DNA of 64,000 nt from Sipunculus nudus (taxonomy: Eukaryota > Annelida > Sipuncula > Golfingiida > Sipunculidae): NCBI GenBank assembly GCA_026874595.1, contig CM049320.1, positions 38,190,714-38,254,713 of the forward strand. Reading direction: 5' to 3'. The translations under genes and the position numbers were made by a program. The stretch's first letter is position 1, and each line of letters begins with the position of its first letter. Below are positions 45,460 through 58,613 of this stretch, in pieces. The notes beneath the pieces were generated by a model, which did not search any database, had not been told where the DNA came from, and saw only the letters and a list, made by a program, of their open reading frames with translations.

Positions 45460-46257
45460 TCATGCTTGATTTCTAGGCCATTATTCAGCATAATATTTGT
45501 CTGACATACGCATTTTAACTCAAGGAATCTAATGTGACCATTAAAATGATCATACGTTATATATTTTCTCCAATATCTGACGATGTCGCTCACCAGCCGG
45601 CCAGCTGTCAGTGCCGATCACCGATCGCCCCCGGCTAGGAAAGACTGGATAATTTTAGTTTAGTCGAGCGAGTTTCTCTCTCAGACAAAACGTATGCCTT
45701 ATTGATGCATCAAATGTTATTGTTCTCATTTTTAAAGTGATAAAATCAAGTATTTTTTTAGATATTCCCAGTTCTAGTGCCGAGGCGGACTGTCAGATTG
45801 CATAGGTTTGAAATGGCAGTTGGGGGGTCACGTGACATGACACCCCCAATGTAAACAATAACATACTGCACGTGTTTTAGTGGGCGTTGCCTGGTCTTTT
45901 GCCTCCACAAAACATAGTGGAATCAGTGTCGTTACATTCAACCTCTTCTTCCACTGAACTGAATTTTTTCTACTCTTGAAACACATCATTGGGGCATATA
46001 TATGTTTAATTATAAATTCAACTGAAGGACGACTGCTGATATTATGAACATCAAAGATGGTAGCATGGAAATATTTTTATTTAGTATTTCATCAAAAACA
46101 ATCATGAAATATATTATTAATTCAGGATGACCATAATTAATTGCAGAAAGCACACAAATCGGAATGACGCTGTCGAGTTAACAATTAGATATTGTTCATA
46201 TTTTAAATAATTTCACAATATATGTTTATGTTATGTGTAACAAAACAAATTTATCGC

Positions 46258-46291
<34 letters not shown>

Positions 46292-47353
46292 ACTTAAATA
46301 ACTTATTCTAAATAGTTATCTCAACTTTTCTCTGTGTTTTATAGTGTATGGCGTCCGCATGGTCATTAAAAATGGACACTAGACATGTTCAGTGAATTAA
46401 TTTTCTAGTCCCTCGCCTTATACCAATCATGTGAAGAATGCTATTGGTTTATTTTTCCAAGCTGTACGGATCGGGTCACCTATCAGTTGATTTCACGACA
46501 AGGGTAAATTCAACAATTTCACGCCATGGAGACAGTACATCTGATGATTAATAAATGAATTTGCAGCCTCATAATTTAAACAACATTTCATATTTAACCA
46601 ATCTCATAAGGATCTGTATTAATCCGATTCATAGTTTAAGATAGGCCTAATACAAACCCAAAATGATTTACATCATCACAAAAAAATAACCAAGTTGTAT
46701 AAATATTAACTCAAAGAAAAAGGTTATTTTTTAAAATGTATGTGGTCTTATATATGTGAATCAAGTATGCTGAATAAAAAATGGATCATGTATACATGTT
46801 TCGGTAATTATATGTGTGTGCCGACTATTGTGGTAATATTATAAATTATGATACAAAATTTTTAAATTTTTTTTTATCTAAATAATCAAATGAAGGTTTA
46901 CCTAATTATCCACTTTGATTAATATTTTTATTTTTTGCATTGCTAAAAGATGTACATTTTGTTTATGCAAAATTGCTAGTTTAACAATGGGCTTCACCAT
47001 TTTATGAAAACATAGATGTCCACAATGACAGCTATAAAATATACCTGGTTTGTCCGTGTAGGTTTCCGGCCCTCACTGGATTATAGCAGTTACAAAAAGC
47101 CCGTATACATTTTCAAAGAGGTTATGTTATCACCTCTTTTTCTTTTTTTTTATCTGTCTTGTATAGCTTCAGTGTAATAAATCTTGATGAAAGACAGGTC
47201 TTGTGACAAGGAGAGATTTGCAGTTGCAGGATTCTTTCTGCATCGGTCTTACTTGGTGGACACATATGGCACTATAAACAAGTTTTCCTCATATTTCTTG
47301 GCACACACTGATTGATACATTCACGTAGGTACACATGTATGTTAATATACATT

Positions 47354-47417
<64 letters not shown>

Positions 47418-48640
47418 GAATTCCAAACTTCGTTTTCTTTTTTTTTGGGGGGGGGGGGGTTCCTCACCCGGACTTAAAACAGTCAAATTTCAGTTTTGAA
47501 CCTTTAAAAATCCTCCTCTAATATTACATTGCCTCATGGAAAATAATTGTAATTTTGATCATATAATAGGCATACTGCTCGTCATAACCAACTTTCATCT
47601 GTATGTGCATGCACGCGTTGAACCTCAGTGGTGTTACATTGTTACATACCAAAACCGCAATGTCACAATGTCAACAAAATTGCTGAAAATAAAAATACTC
47701 ATATTCTGTGAATTTTTTATTCATTTATGTCCATGCAAAGTTGCAACGACACATATCCAGTTTCTATATTTGGTAAAAAATGGGGATATTTCGTGAATGA
47801 AGAAGTTGGCTTACATGTGGTCGGTAATATAAAAAATCCAAATCAGGCTATTTAAAATCTCTATGGACACAATAATGTGTTAATTGAACTTTATTGGTCT
47901 TGTTAAATATTTGCTCTCAAAAAATTTTTGGATGACAAAACTCGGGGAATCTTCGATACCACATCTGTCATCATGCACATGGCTTGCTTCTAAACGAAGT
48001 CTTGTTTCAGCAAACCCCGCAAGTGCAGTAAAAAACATGTCTTATAATAACTAACGTTTCTACCGTCATTCTGATATACATTTCATGCAAAACTTTCAAT
48101 TTGCCAGCGTCTTCAAAACTACATATAAAGCGCGGTAATCATACAGTACGCAAGGAGGTCGATGCTGCTGCCGGTCATGTCCATATTTTCACTGCCGGCG
48201 GCCATGTTCGTTTTTCAACTGTCACGCGTGGACTGTAATTACAGTATGGGACACATATTTAAATGAATTTCTGTAATGACCACCAACACGGGCCTACCTT
48301 CTTCACTTGGTACATCATTTTATAAATTCCTACAAACACACGTGTTAAAGAACTAGTGCGTACATCACTCGATTGGCCATGCGGCCGCGAGTAACCCAGT
48401 GTCAACATGTGCTCGCATTTCGAGGTCATGTCAAACCGGAAGGCTGACGTAATCCCATCATCCAAAGGGAAATCGAAGTTCTTACACTTCGAGCAGCGTT
48501 TAGAAAATAAATTTTGATGGTTTATTACGTTTAACGAGGATACATTTCTTGTTAATTGCTGTTTATATAATCCTGCACTGCAGTAATCTGCCGAGCTCAC
48601 GCAAGTACACGTGCTTGATAATGTTGCCAAACACCATGTC
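45460..48640. other. Intergenic DNA with simple repeats
   Basis: It contains (CA)n(TA)n at 46258-46290, (TA)n at 47361-47414 followed by a poly-T/poly-G stretch at 47437-47459, and otherwise AT-rich sequence. A 155-codon minus-strand frame at 48259-48726 lacks any recognisable feature. Confidence 0.4.
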
Positions 48641-48659
48641 GCTCCGCCTCTATTACCAT

Positions 48660-48710
48660 ATAAGGTAGACGCGCACTGCGCATGCGACCCGATCCGCCGG
48701 ATCGGGTGTT
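48660..48710. promoter_or_regulatory. CpG-rich palindromic site with NRF1-like motif
   Basis: GCGCACTGCGCATGCGAC at about 48671-48688 is close to the NRF1 binding consensus (GCGCAYGCGC). Immediately after, 48687-48707 is a perfect 10-bp inverted repeat around one base: ACCCGATCCG C CGGATCGGGT. The local CpG density is much higher than in the surroundings. It might be part of a promoter, but no adjacent gene is recognised. Confidence 0.35.
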
Positions 48711-48726
48711 GGGTCTTTAACGGCAT

Positions 48727-49322
48727 TAAAATGTTTCAAGAAACGGACACTGATCGTTTGTTAATAATTTTGTTGTACTTTAAAACAAGTATACATGTAA
48801 ACACAGTTATGATTATTATGCTATCTCATAGGTTTACATTTACATGGTATGGTACTTGCTGTGCTCGCTGCACTCACACTGACTCTACTGTTTCAGATTG
48901 TATCCCCCCCCCCCCCCCCACACACACACACTTACAACAGCACCTTCCTCCGCCTATGAGGGACTTCCTTGTTTGGCGGGGTCCAACCTCACTTGACTTC
49001 ATTTCTTACTAAGTATTTATATAAAGCAAGCATCGTCCATGATTACGTACAAGTGAACGCTTCAGTTGACAGAGTTAGGTATAGTCCTAATAATACACGT
49101 AAATATATGCTCTTTTGAGGAGTCATGAATATTGAGACATGCTTGGAATAATTTCCTTTGATACAGACATAGGCCTACAACATGGGACGAAACGCAACCT
49201 CGTGCAGTCAAACACACTGATACACTGTAACTTACTGGTGTGATCACATACGGAGCAACAGACGGTTAATTGCGTTCAGTGAGTGACCTTAGGGGAGGGG
49301 AACAAGGAAATCACCATGACGC

Positions 49323-49370
<48 letters not shown>

Positions 49371-50072
49371 CCACGTATACCATATGGGTCCTTCATTGCA
49401 TACATTTTTCCCGCTTTATTAACCAACCATTTGATTGGCCGGACGTGTGCGTGCGTCCGTGTGTGTGTGCACGGGCGAGCACTTTATTGATAGTTCAATA
49501 CAGTTGTATTACTGTATTACTTGTACAACTATTTAGTTGTACAAAAAAGAATAGATTATTATGATATGTTTTAATAATCGAATTGATAATTAAATTGAAA
49601 GATAATAATCGATTATCGAGTAATCGAATCAATGACACCCCCCCCCCCCCGCAAAACAAAGGCCTATTCAGAAATTTCATTTATCTGAATCCGAAAAGAA
49701 AATATTATTAGGTCTACATATACTGGGTCAAAATATTCAGATTTAAAATTATTACATCGCTCTTGTCTCTTCTTTAAATATGAACTTCAGGAGGACCAGT
49801 CATAGTATACGGACTCAGAGCAGCAACCTCCACACATAGGGCAAGATCTGATTGGGAAAATGGTCAACCCTGCACGGGGCCAAGATCAAAATTATAGGCC
49901 CCTGCAATTGGTTGTTCACCAGGCACGGTACATCAGCGGCCTTGACTGATATTGTCCTAGTTTGCTGGGGCAACCGCATGACACGTGGTATTGTTTGTAT
50001 ACATTTACATCACCACATCACCGATATCGCGCTGCAATGTAGTTCCCCGGGTTTAACGAAATTTCAAACAAA

Positions 50073-50135
<63 letters not shown>

Positions 50136-50669
50136 TATATAACCGTTCTGTTTGCAATTATTATGTTGTCAGTGTATGCTCTTTATTTGCTCCATTGACC
50201 TAATTATTGTAATTTATATTTCCAGTGCGCAATAGCTCGATTTCGGTGTAAAAGCCTGCTGTGCGAATGAATATGTAAAGGAGGTCTATCCTTGACATTC
50301 AATGACAGATATTCTGTGTGGAGAATGGAAATGAAAGGCTTTCATAGATAAATCTTCTGTGTGGTGAATGTCAGAGCAGATGATAGGTGCTGCCACCTGA
50401 TGATTGGCTGTGAAATCCCGTGAATGAAATTACAATGTTTGCTTTGTCCTGGCTAAAGCTGGTCGAGCGATATTTTATTCATTAGTTTGGCAGTTGCATC
50501 TGATGCTGATAGATGGCGCCACCTAAAATCCATCCGTTCACACTGCGCAGACTCGGACTCCCAACAGTACGACTCTCCTGTTTAGGGATTGTTGGAGTCA
50601 AAAATCTTACTTTTCCCTTTTTATTTAAAAGAGTCATCCGATATATAAGAAAGACATGGAGCTTGAACC
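48727..50669. other. Intergenic DNA with simple repeats
   Basis: It contains a C run with (CA)n at 48904-48931, (TA)n at 49325-49368, a C run at about 49637-49650 and (TA)n at 50079-50132. No gene was seen. Confidence 0.45.
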
Positions 50670-50961
50670 GGCTTCTGTGGCTCAGGGGTGGAGCGCAGGA
50701 CTCAAAGCCGAGAGATCGTGGCTTCGAATCTCAGCCGAGGCGGTGAGGTTTTTCACGGTCGGCCCCTACCCATGCAGGGTGAGGGCTCTGCAGGCTTAAT
50801 GGGAAGGCTGTGCCCTACAGCCGTGTATCACTCACATACGAGTGCGTCTTTTGTGGTTCCTCGGTGTTATGACCCAGCAATGGGGATGATTACACACCCA
50901 GGACCCGCAGTAGCGGTAGACACCGGGCCTTGGTGACACCAGGATACAAAAATAAAAATGA
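50670..50961 (+). mobile_element. Full-length tRNA-derived SINE (~290 bp)
   Basis: The head reads GGCTTCTGTGGCTCAGGGGTGGAGCGC (A box TGGCTCAGGGG) and, about 33 nt on, GGCTTCGAATCTC (B box). The body contains GTGAGGTTTTTCACGGTCGG, a region around GGGAAGGCTGTGCCCTACAG, then TTATGACCCAGCAATGGGG and ACACCGGGCCTTGG. It ends in an A-rich tail, ATACAAAAATAAAAATGATA. Internal polymerase III promoters and the A-rich end fit an intact SINE. A partial relative is at 42820-42970. Confidence 0.82.
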
Positions 50962-51089
50962 TAGGAAGCGAGTTCTACCGCCCTGTCACGTAGTCCAAAA
51001 CCGAAATGGAAACTCTGCAGATGTACATACTTAGATTAAGAATTAGATAAGTCAGCATTAAAAATAAAAAATGGAGGCGGTTACCTCCA

Positions 51090-51091
<2 letters not shown>

Positions 51092-51166
<75 letters not shown>
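51092..51166. repeat. (TA)n microsatellite
   Basis: About 75 bp of uninterrupted alternating TA, located 130 bp beyond the SINE. Confidence 0.95.
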
Positions 51167-51169
<3 letters not shown>

Positions 51170-54100
51170 ACATGAAGCTTCAAAGGTTATTCATATCGAC
51201 GAACACGAACACGGTTCTAGCCAATAGGACGTGTAGTTTACACGACAGGCATAAGGTAAACGGCAAGTGATCCCCTTCACTCAAGCGCATAAAAAATAGA
51301 CAGGTTTGTGCATGATCCATACCCTCTTTCCATTTGATTTTACATATCTTTAACTGAAAATGAAATTATTTAATTTTCTGCATATTCTAAATGAAACTGG
51401 GATGGTCTAATTTGCCATCTGTGCTGCCTAGTCAATGTAAATAGCGTCGACCCCAAAAAGCTGCGGGGGTTCCACAGACAACGGACATTTCAGTGTATTA
51501 ATTAGCCCGCTAAACTGGATGATAAATAATTATGGAACAAGGGTTATAAATACTGGTTCATTTATTGTTTAGATTAGTAATTCTTAATTAGTAAATTACC
51601 TATCAAGTTGACTGATTACCAGATTGCTCGTTTACATATTGGATTAATTATACGTTGGGTCGTAAACTATTTAAATGAGGTTTATTAAATCTGCATTGAC
51701 AACTATATAAAAAAAATGTCCATAAAATTACAATATTAAGTTTACTGGTAATCATGAAGCCTGAAAAATGTAATATTATCAATTGTGGTTTAGTCTAGTA
51801 ATTGTTAGGTATGGCTTATTGTATCCTAAATGGTATGCATATGAACCAAAGGCAATATAAATTACCTAAATTAATTTTCTGTACATCAAAATACTTGACC
51901 TCTTGACCCATTCACCGGCACTGGCGCCCGGCTGATTTAATTGCATAAATTATATTTGATGATCATACATCTCGCGCCAGTTTCACACCCTGGTACGGCG
52001 TGGTTAACGTTTTGTGAACAATTTTACAAGCCGTATAACCTAATTATCATTTAGCTCTTGATTTTACGTGGACACTGCGCGAACTGAACGCTATTCATTA
52101 TTGGCTAAAAAAATTTTCACAGGTTATCAGCTAAACCCACATATCAATTAACATAGCATACTTATGTGAAACTTCTCCGACTGTATATAGAACTGATCAT
52201 AAAATTTATCAAATCTTACATATCTATCAAAATGTATATGTAACGATCATGTTTTTCAGCACGCATCAAAATCGTGTTTTACTGGCAGATACCGGGCAAT
52301 CATTTTCGTTGAAAAGTAAACAGTAATGACGGAAAGTAAGGGAAAGCCTGATCTCTTCTATTATTATATCATCGACCAACTGCCGATTATGAGTGTCAGA
52401 AGATCTTCTTCCCTGCCATATACTGATTTTTCATATATTTATATAATTATTATAACTATTATAATGTACACACCGATTAAAATAATTAAATTTCCTGTAC
52501 GAACTGAAGTAGACATTACGGTATTTATTTACCAAGTGCATGATTGGCTTTAATGATGAATCTCCATAAAATGCAAAAGTGAAATATACCTGCGAAACCG
52601 GACAGGGGGCATCATTTCATTATTTTAATTAGAGGTTGGCTGTTTACGATCATCTATTTGTTAACACGATATCTCTCTAAATTCTAAATGAATTTCAATA
52701 AAACTGAGACATGATAGGAAAATCCTCGATAGTGATTTTGAAAGTGAGGGTAAAGTGAATAAAAGGTATGAAAATTATTATGAAAATTGAGGACAGTATA
52801 TGGATTGGCTGCCTTGAAACAATGTAATTGTGTTTTGATCAAACCACAGTCCTGGTTCGTTATGATAGGTCGGTAAAATTTGGTGAGGATAGCTGCGGCC
52901 GTTTTTTTAAATATGTTGTAACAACATATCATAGTATGTATGAACCAAATGAAATGATGACAATAGTTTCCCTTTCACTGTCAGAAGTGCTAGCCATGAT
53001 ATTAAAGCTGGGGAGCAACGATTTTGTCTTGGAAGGAATGAAAATATCATTACCAGAAAGCAGGTCAATATAAGTGGCGCCTCTGAAATCTTGCTATATC
53101 AAAATGTCTACAAAAAATGGGGTTGATAGCTGCAACAAACAATGGAGAGCGCAAAGCAGCCGCTAGGGTCATCGCATACGGTCAAAAGGTGAATTAAAAT
53201 GCGCGTTGATCGGACTGCAAGTTAGGCATTAAAATGTAATGAAGCATGTGTGCACGACCGTGGGTGAACTTCATTCCATACAGTGTTTGTGCACGCCCAG
53301 TGTTAATATCCGCTATGACGGTCCTGGTACTCCTCTCTTAATTTTCTTGCAATTTAAAACATATTTATTAAAACATATGGCCTTTTACATCACTCACACA
53401 TACTATAATATCAGTGCAATATATTTTATAGTTCTTTATTTTGTATAGTTTGCTTTAAAAGTATATTTTATAACATGGGTGTAAGTGTCTGGGAGTAATT
53501 CATTTCATCCCAATGCTAAGCTGAAGTCACATCGAGACACATCGGGGAAGACACTGGCGATGTGCGAGCCTGGTCTAAATGACAGGGCTCCGAATTTGAA
53601 GTTTAGTACGTTTACCGGCTCTGGCGACTAGGCGTCTCCGAGAAACGTAGTTTGGGTAGGGCATAGTGTGGCAGGGTCGCTGGTTAACACCTGTTATTCA
53701 CACGGCAGCACGCATACATACATAAAGATTAGTTTATACCAAATAGTTTAATTACATATATACATGGATTTAGTGTGCAGACATGTACAATGCAATCGTA
53801 AAAGATGCTCACATTAACAAGCGATACACTGAACAGCTAAACCGTCAGCAAAAATATCATACACCAAAGAATTATTTCTTAAAACCTCAATTTTGCAGCT
53901 TCCATTTGTTAACAAACAATATACAAACAGTCACCTGGACCCTGAAAAAATACCAAACATAACTAATCTGTTTTAGATCATGACCTGAATAGGGTTCATC
54001 AGTGTTAATTAAAACTGGACTAATTGCTTATACATAAACTTATAATACACTCCACTTTTTTAACCATTTACTTTAACGAGTTCCTTCACCCATATATTTT

Positions 54101-56698
54101 TAAGAGAAAAATTTGGACTTTCAAAGGTTTTATTAACTCTCCCCTTAGCCTTTACCAACCCTTCAACTGTCTGATCCTTCTTTAACTTTAATTCTCTTTA
54201 CAATTTTCATGCCAAAGGTTAGTTGACAAAAGTAAAGGTGCGCTTGTTATAGTCCGTTTCATCCCCTCATGTCCACCTGTTTTTTGCTATGAAAATTTTT
54301 ATTATATACATTTCAAGGGAAACAATTAAAGTGTAGAGCAGAGGATTAAAGAACCTAATTTTCAACAAGGTATACTAAATACCTAACTTACGTCTTATTT
54401 GAGAAACAGAATTTTCTGAAAATATGAGAAATCAGTCTACATTTTACAACATATCAGACCCACTTATGGCGGTCAAGGTCACTGGTCACATGCAAAAACA
54501 ACCTCAACTGAAAGCTGCTGATTGGATGATCTCATGTAAACACTCTAAGAAATATAACCATCTAAAACAAAGATGGATGCTTATGGAGGGACACATAATA
54601 TCTGCCAGATCATGATAAAGAGACTAAAATGTTGTGAAACATAAACGGGGGATTTACAGTAAAATTCTTAATTGCCATATTAGGTTGTCACTTCCATATA
54701 CTGTTTTCTTGGAAATTATTGAAAAATATAAACTTATAAGCAAATCATCTACAAAAAACAGGTGGACAGCTGGTGGTGAAATGGACTATAACAGATTCAT
54801 GGTGTCAGGCCAGCCAAAGGAAAATTACCAACAAAGAAAAAAAAAAAGAAAGAAAAAAAAAAGAGTAGATGCTCTGGTAAAAAAAGAGTAGGATTCTCAG
54901 AAATGAAGAGTGAAAAAAAAGAGTAATATTAGCTCAATTTCCCATTTTTTGTTTTTAAACACAAACTGAATAAAGATGTGCTTTGCATTCTAAGTATGTG
55001 TATATATTTATCGTACCAGAAGTCAGAAACATACATTGCACATCCCCTGCCTGAAGATGAGGGTATTTCCACATATTCTGACACATGCTGGACATTTGCA
55101 CCAAAAAAATGCCAAGTGTCCCATTCTTATTCTAACCGGATTGTTAAAGCAGGAGAGAATTTTTTTTTTCACTGAAAATTTAAAAAAAGAGTGCTCCTTA
55201 AAATCGAGGGAAACATAGTAACTAGCGTCTTTTCAGTAAATCCTAAAAAAGACCTCTTTTTAAAAAGGCCTTAAAAAATAATAAATTACAAAGAACTTTA
55301 ATCTTGTGGGAACCTATATGCAATTTAACATATACCTAACGCCACGTTACAGGTATGTATGTATATCCACAATTTGTGAGCATTCTGTGGAAATATAAAA
55401 TAAATATCACATGCTTATGTTACAGCAAGAAATACGAGACACGTAAGCTGAATAAGGTCAGTTATACAATACTGCATGGACATTCATCAGAATTCGGTCA
55501 TAACAGCAAAGCCTTTAACGTGTTATATTAATTAACAAGCATGGACACACTCGTGGCTGAAACCTGTTAATGCTGAAATTAAGAACGGAGAAACATGAAG
55601 GCGTTTTGCATTACACCGAGCATGCAAGATAGGATACGTAGTGGTGCGCCGTCTGTTGAACAAAGGAAGTACTACCTAAAAGGAAAGTTTTCCCAGTATG
55701 AAGTTAGCACTGGGCGTTTCCCTTCTAAGATGGGTTGAAAATTGTGCATTTTATTGCTCTTGTACATGTGCTGGAACAAATATGAAGTAACAAGTTAATA
55801 CTGCTAATCATCTTTTATACCAAAAGGGGATATAAATATTTGAATGCCGCAACCACTTGCAAAAAGTGGACAAAATGTTCAACAAAACGTCGTTTCCTTC
55901 CAATTTCAACTAGACGAGTGGTAACATCTTCAAGGCAAGAAAAAGTCCTTTGTAAAGTATTTCATTCCAACTGCTTTGTTTCTCTGAGAGCTGCGATTAA
56001 AGTGTTGTATGAAATTTCTTTTTTTTTCAACCGTGATAATGAAATAAGCAAAGAAGCAAAAAGCCGCAAGTTAAGCTGATTTACATAATCGATGTTTGTT
56101 TTCCCAATGATAAATTTTTATTTTTTTTGGGGGGGGTGGGGGTGAAACAGGACTATGACCTTGGTCTAGGGTATTTTAAAGAAATTAAAACTCGTGCATA
56201 ATTCAAATTTTTTTCAATAAACGTATCACTGATAATCATAATGTTCATATGCAACATTTTTTTTTAGTTTTGTGTGGCCTAAATATAGATGTGCTGAAAT
56301 GTCCTCAATAGCAAATTGCAAGCATTTATTAAGTTAGTAAATAGCATATGCTTATGACGCTGAGTACAGGTAACTATGGTAACTAAGGTTACACAAAATA
56401 AAGCTGAACAATTGTGATCAACACGGTAACGAGACAGTCTTGCCTGAAAGTATCTGCCAATCACAAAAACTAGGACAAAGTGACCTATTTCTTTCAGTGC
56501 ATTGAGGCCAGCTCTCGCCCATTGATCACATATTGGTTTATACATATTTAATCTTACAATTGGAATAAAGTACATCGTGGTTTTCAACGCAAGTTTAAGG
56601 CTTTTCTTAAACTGGACAAAATGTTAACTAGGACAAACCAGGGGGCGCTGTGCTATATTCCTGTGATTTACGTAAGAAAGGCATTGCCTTTCATATTA
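51167..56698. other. Intergenic DNA, no gene recognised
   Basis: Only short open frames, none above 85 codons, with no family resemblance. A dispersed-repeat copy lies at about 54470-54620 (shared with 41120-41230). A G run is at 56129-56144. No promoter, RNA gene or transposon ends were recognised over 5.5 kb. Confidence 0.4.
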
Positions 56699-56777
56699 GG
56701 CTTCATATTCGCGAGATTAAATATTCGCGATTTCACTTCTTCAGTGTTTCGCGAGGGTTTCAATTTCGCGATTTAAC
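56699..56777 (+). repeat. TCGCGA-rich dispersed repeat, plus copy
   Basis: The blocks are GGCTTCATATTCGCGAGATT, TATTCGCGATTTCACTTCTT and GTTTCGCGAGGGTTTCAATTTCGCGATTT. It matches 58540-58613 in inverted orientation over its whole length. Partial copies of the same phrases occur at about 57105-57150 and 57314-57350 (CTTCGCGAGGGTTTCAATTTCGCGA). Confidence 0.75.
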
Positions 56778-57988
56778 ATACAGCAAGTTACACATACGCT
56801 CTTTTCACAGCGCTTTTCTTTATAGGCTTCCTTCCTATTTCGGCTTCTGTAGAAGCGCAAGATTCCCGCTGCCTCGGGAGCGTAGTGACACAATGTACAT
56901 ATCATTTATTATATCAGTAATATACTCGCAAAAGCTTTAATAACCCATTAACAAGGGAACATTAAACAGGTGGAAATTCTTCATGGAATTTTAATTATAC
57001 GGGTAACATAAAAGGTGTGCTGATTTTGATTACGGCAAAATATAAATTGCAATTTAAGCTATAGACAAAATTCTTTTTCACCTGTACAGATGTGGAGTCT
57101 TTTTCACGAGATTTTTTTTCGCGATTATTTCTCCTTCGCGAATTCGAAACCCTTTGATAATCACAGAATACCAAGCTGTAACGAAACACCGGTGTATCGA
57201 TACATCGCAATACAAAGTCAAATATCATATCAGTATCGTCAGCTGTCCCTGTATCGATACGTTTACAATGCGTGATCATCCAACAACACGTCCGGATACT
57301 ATGGTGGCTTGTTCTTCGCGAGGGTTTCAATTTCGCGATACTCGCAAAAATGAAATTATCGGGAAAATGAAACCTTTGTAAATAAGTCGCCTCAGCTACA
57401 CTGACGGGTATTATTAATAAAATTACCTCTGACAATTTCTGTCTGTTATTTACAGGTGTAGTAATAGCGCCTTTCCGCCGGTCTCAGTCAGGCAAACATG
57501 TGCACGGAAAGGCATTTTTCATTTTGCACCAATCCGTTGATGTGTTCCACGTAAGACGCTGTTAAGTAGTAACAAACATGACACAAAACGAAATACCGAC
57601 TACCTATAGATATAATATTTCCTATAAAAATGGTCTATTATTTCTGATATTTTCCGGCATTTAGGCCCCCCATCTCCTATATTTTCCTGGCTTTTTTCAC
57701 AACTCAAGTCGTGTTTCTGATATAACAGTGTTACTATTGAAACATTCAGTTCTTTTTGCATGCAATTGTGCATGTAGGATAGTATGTAAGAATCAATTTT
57801 ACAGTATGCGAAGTGTGACTTAAAGTTTGAAATGATGGTAGGATGCATCTTCAGCGGAAAGTCATTTTTTTCCGCGGAAAGGGAAACCTGTACTGATGCC
57901 TGCATGTATCAAGTATATTACGATCCCATGTACACACATGACCACGCCTGGAGTAGTCGATAGGCAAAACATTTATATTAGACATATT
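56778..57988. other. Intergenic DNA with further TCGCGA pieces
   Basis: Besides the partial TCGCGA copies, there are two GTATCGATAC palindromes near 57191-57200 and 57251-57260. The open frames here, including a 146-codon minus-strand frame at 57435-56995, show no recognisable protein. Confidence 0.4.
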
Positions 57989-58336
57989 AGGCCCCAATAA
58001 ATAAAAGGTATGGTTCTCAGGCACCGCCCGCGTCCATTTTAAACCCCCGCATCATTTATTTTTATTTTCAATAGAAACTTGCCAATTTCGAGCTCAAGCC
58101 GCTCGGACATTTCTTTTAAGAAGATAAAATCAAACAATTTTGATAAAATTTACTTCTTTTGTAGTGCTTTTACTTGTTTAGCAAAGTAAATCTGTTATTA
58201 TCATGCTTTTCCCTTATCATTTGACATTTTTATCGAAACGTACAAAAAAAAAATTAAATAAAAAAACCGACCGCCCGCACTGAATTCTGAAAACAAGTGC
58301 CTGAGAACCAAATCTTATTTTTTATTTTTTTGGCTT
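57989..58336. mobile_element. Palindromic MITE-like element, copy 3
   Basis: It starts AGGCCCCAATAAATAAAAGG, then TATGGTTCTCAGGCACCGCC, and ends GTGCCTGAGAACC then TTTTTTTGGCTTT. The internal landmarks CAAGCCGCTCGGACATTTCTTTTAAG, GTTTAGCAAAGTAAATCTGTTATTATCATG and CGACCGCCCGCACTGAATT match copies 1 and 4. It lies in opposite orientation to copy 1 and is non-coding. Confidence 0.82.
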
Positions 58337-58539
58337 TAAATAAAAAAAAATTATTTTACTTCACATGTAAATCAAACATTGAAAGTGTAAACAATATCAG
58401 ATCTTTTAAATTATCTGCCTATAGGGAACACATATTTCTACTTGTGTTCCCGATTCGTCATAAAATTAAGATTTAGCACGCATATTAAATAATCAATGTG
58501 ATAATGGATATACTATATGTAGGGTGTGGCATGGCAAGA

Positions 58540-58613
58540 CCGCGAAAATGGAACCCTCGCGAAACAATAAAAAAGTTAAAATCGCGAAAAGTTTGCCTAG
58601 CGAATATGAAGCC
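58540..58613 (-). repeat. TCGCGA-rich dispersed repeat, minus copy
   Basis: The reverse complement runs GGCTTCATATTCGCTAGG, TTTTCGCGATTTTAACTTTTT and GTTTCGCGAGGGTTCCATTTTCGCG, in the same order as 56699-56777. Confidence 0.75.

Noticed and set aside
48259-48726. 155-codon minus-strand open frame in a GC-richer patch
   Set aside because: Composition explains the lack of stops in part, and nothing in it resembles a protein family.
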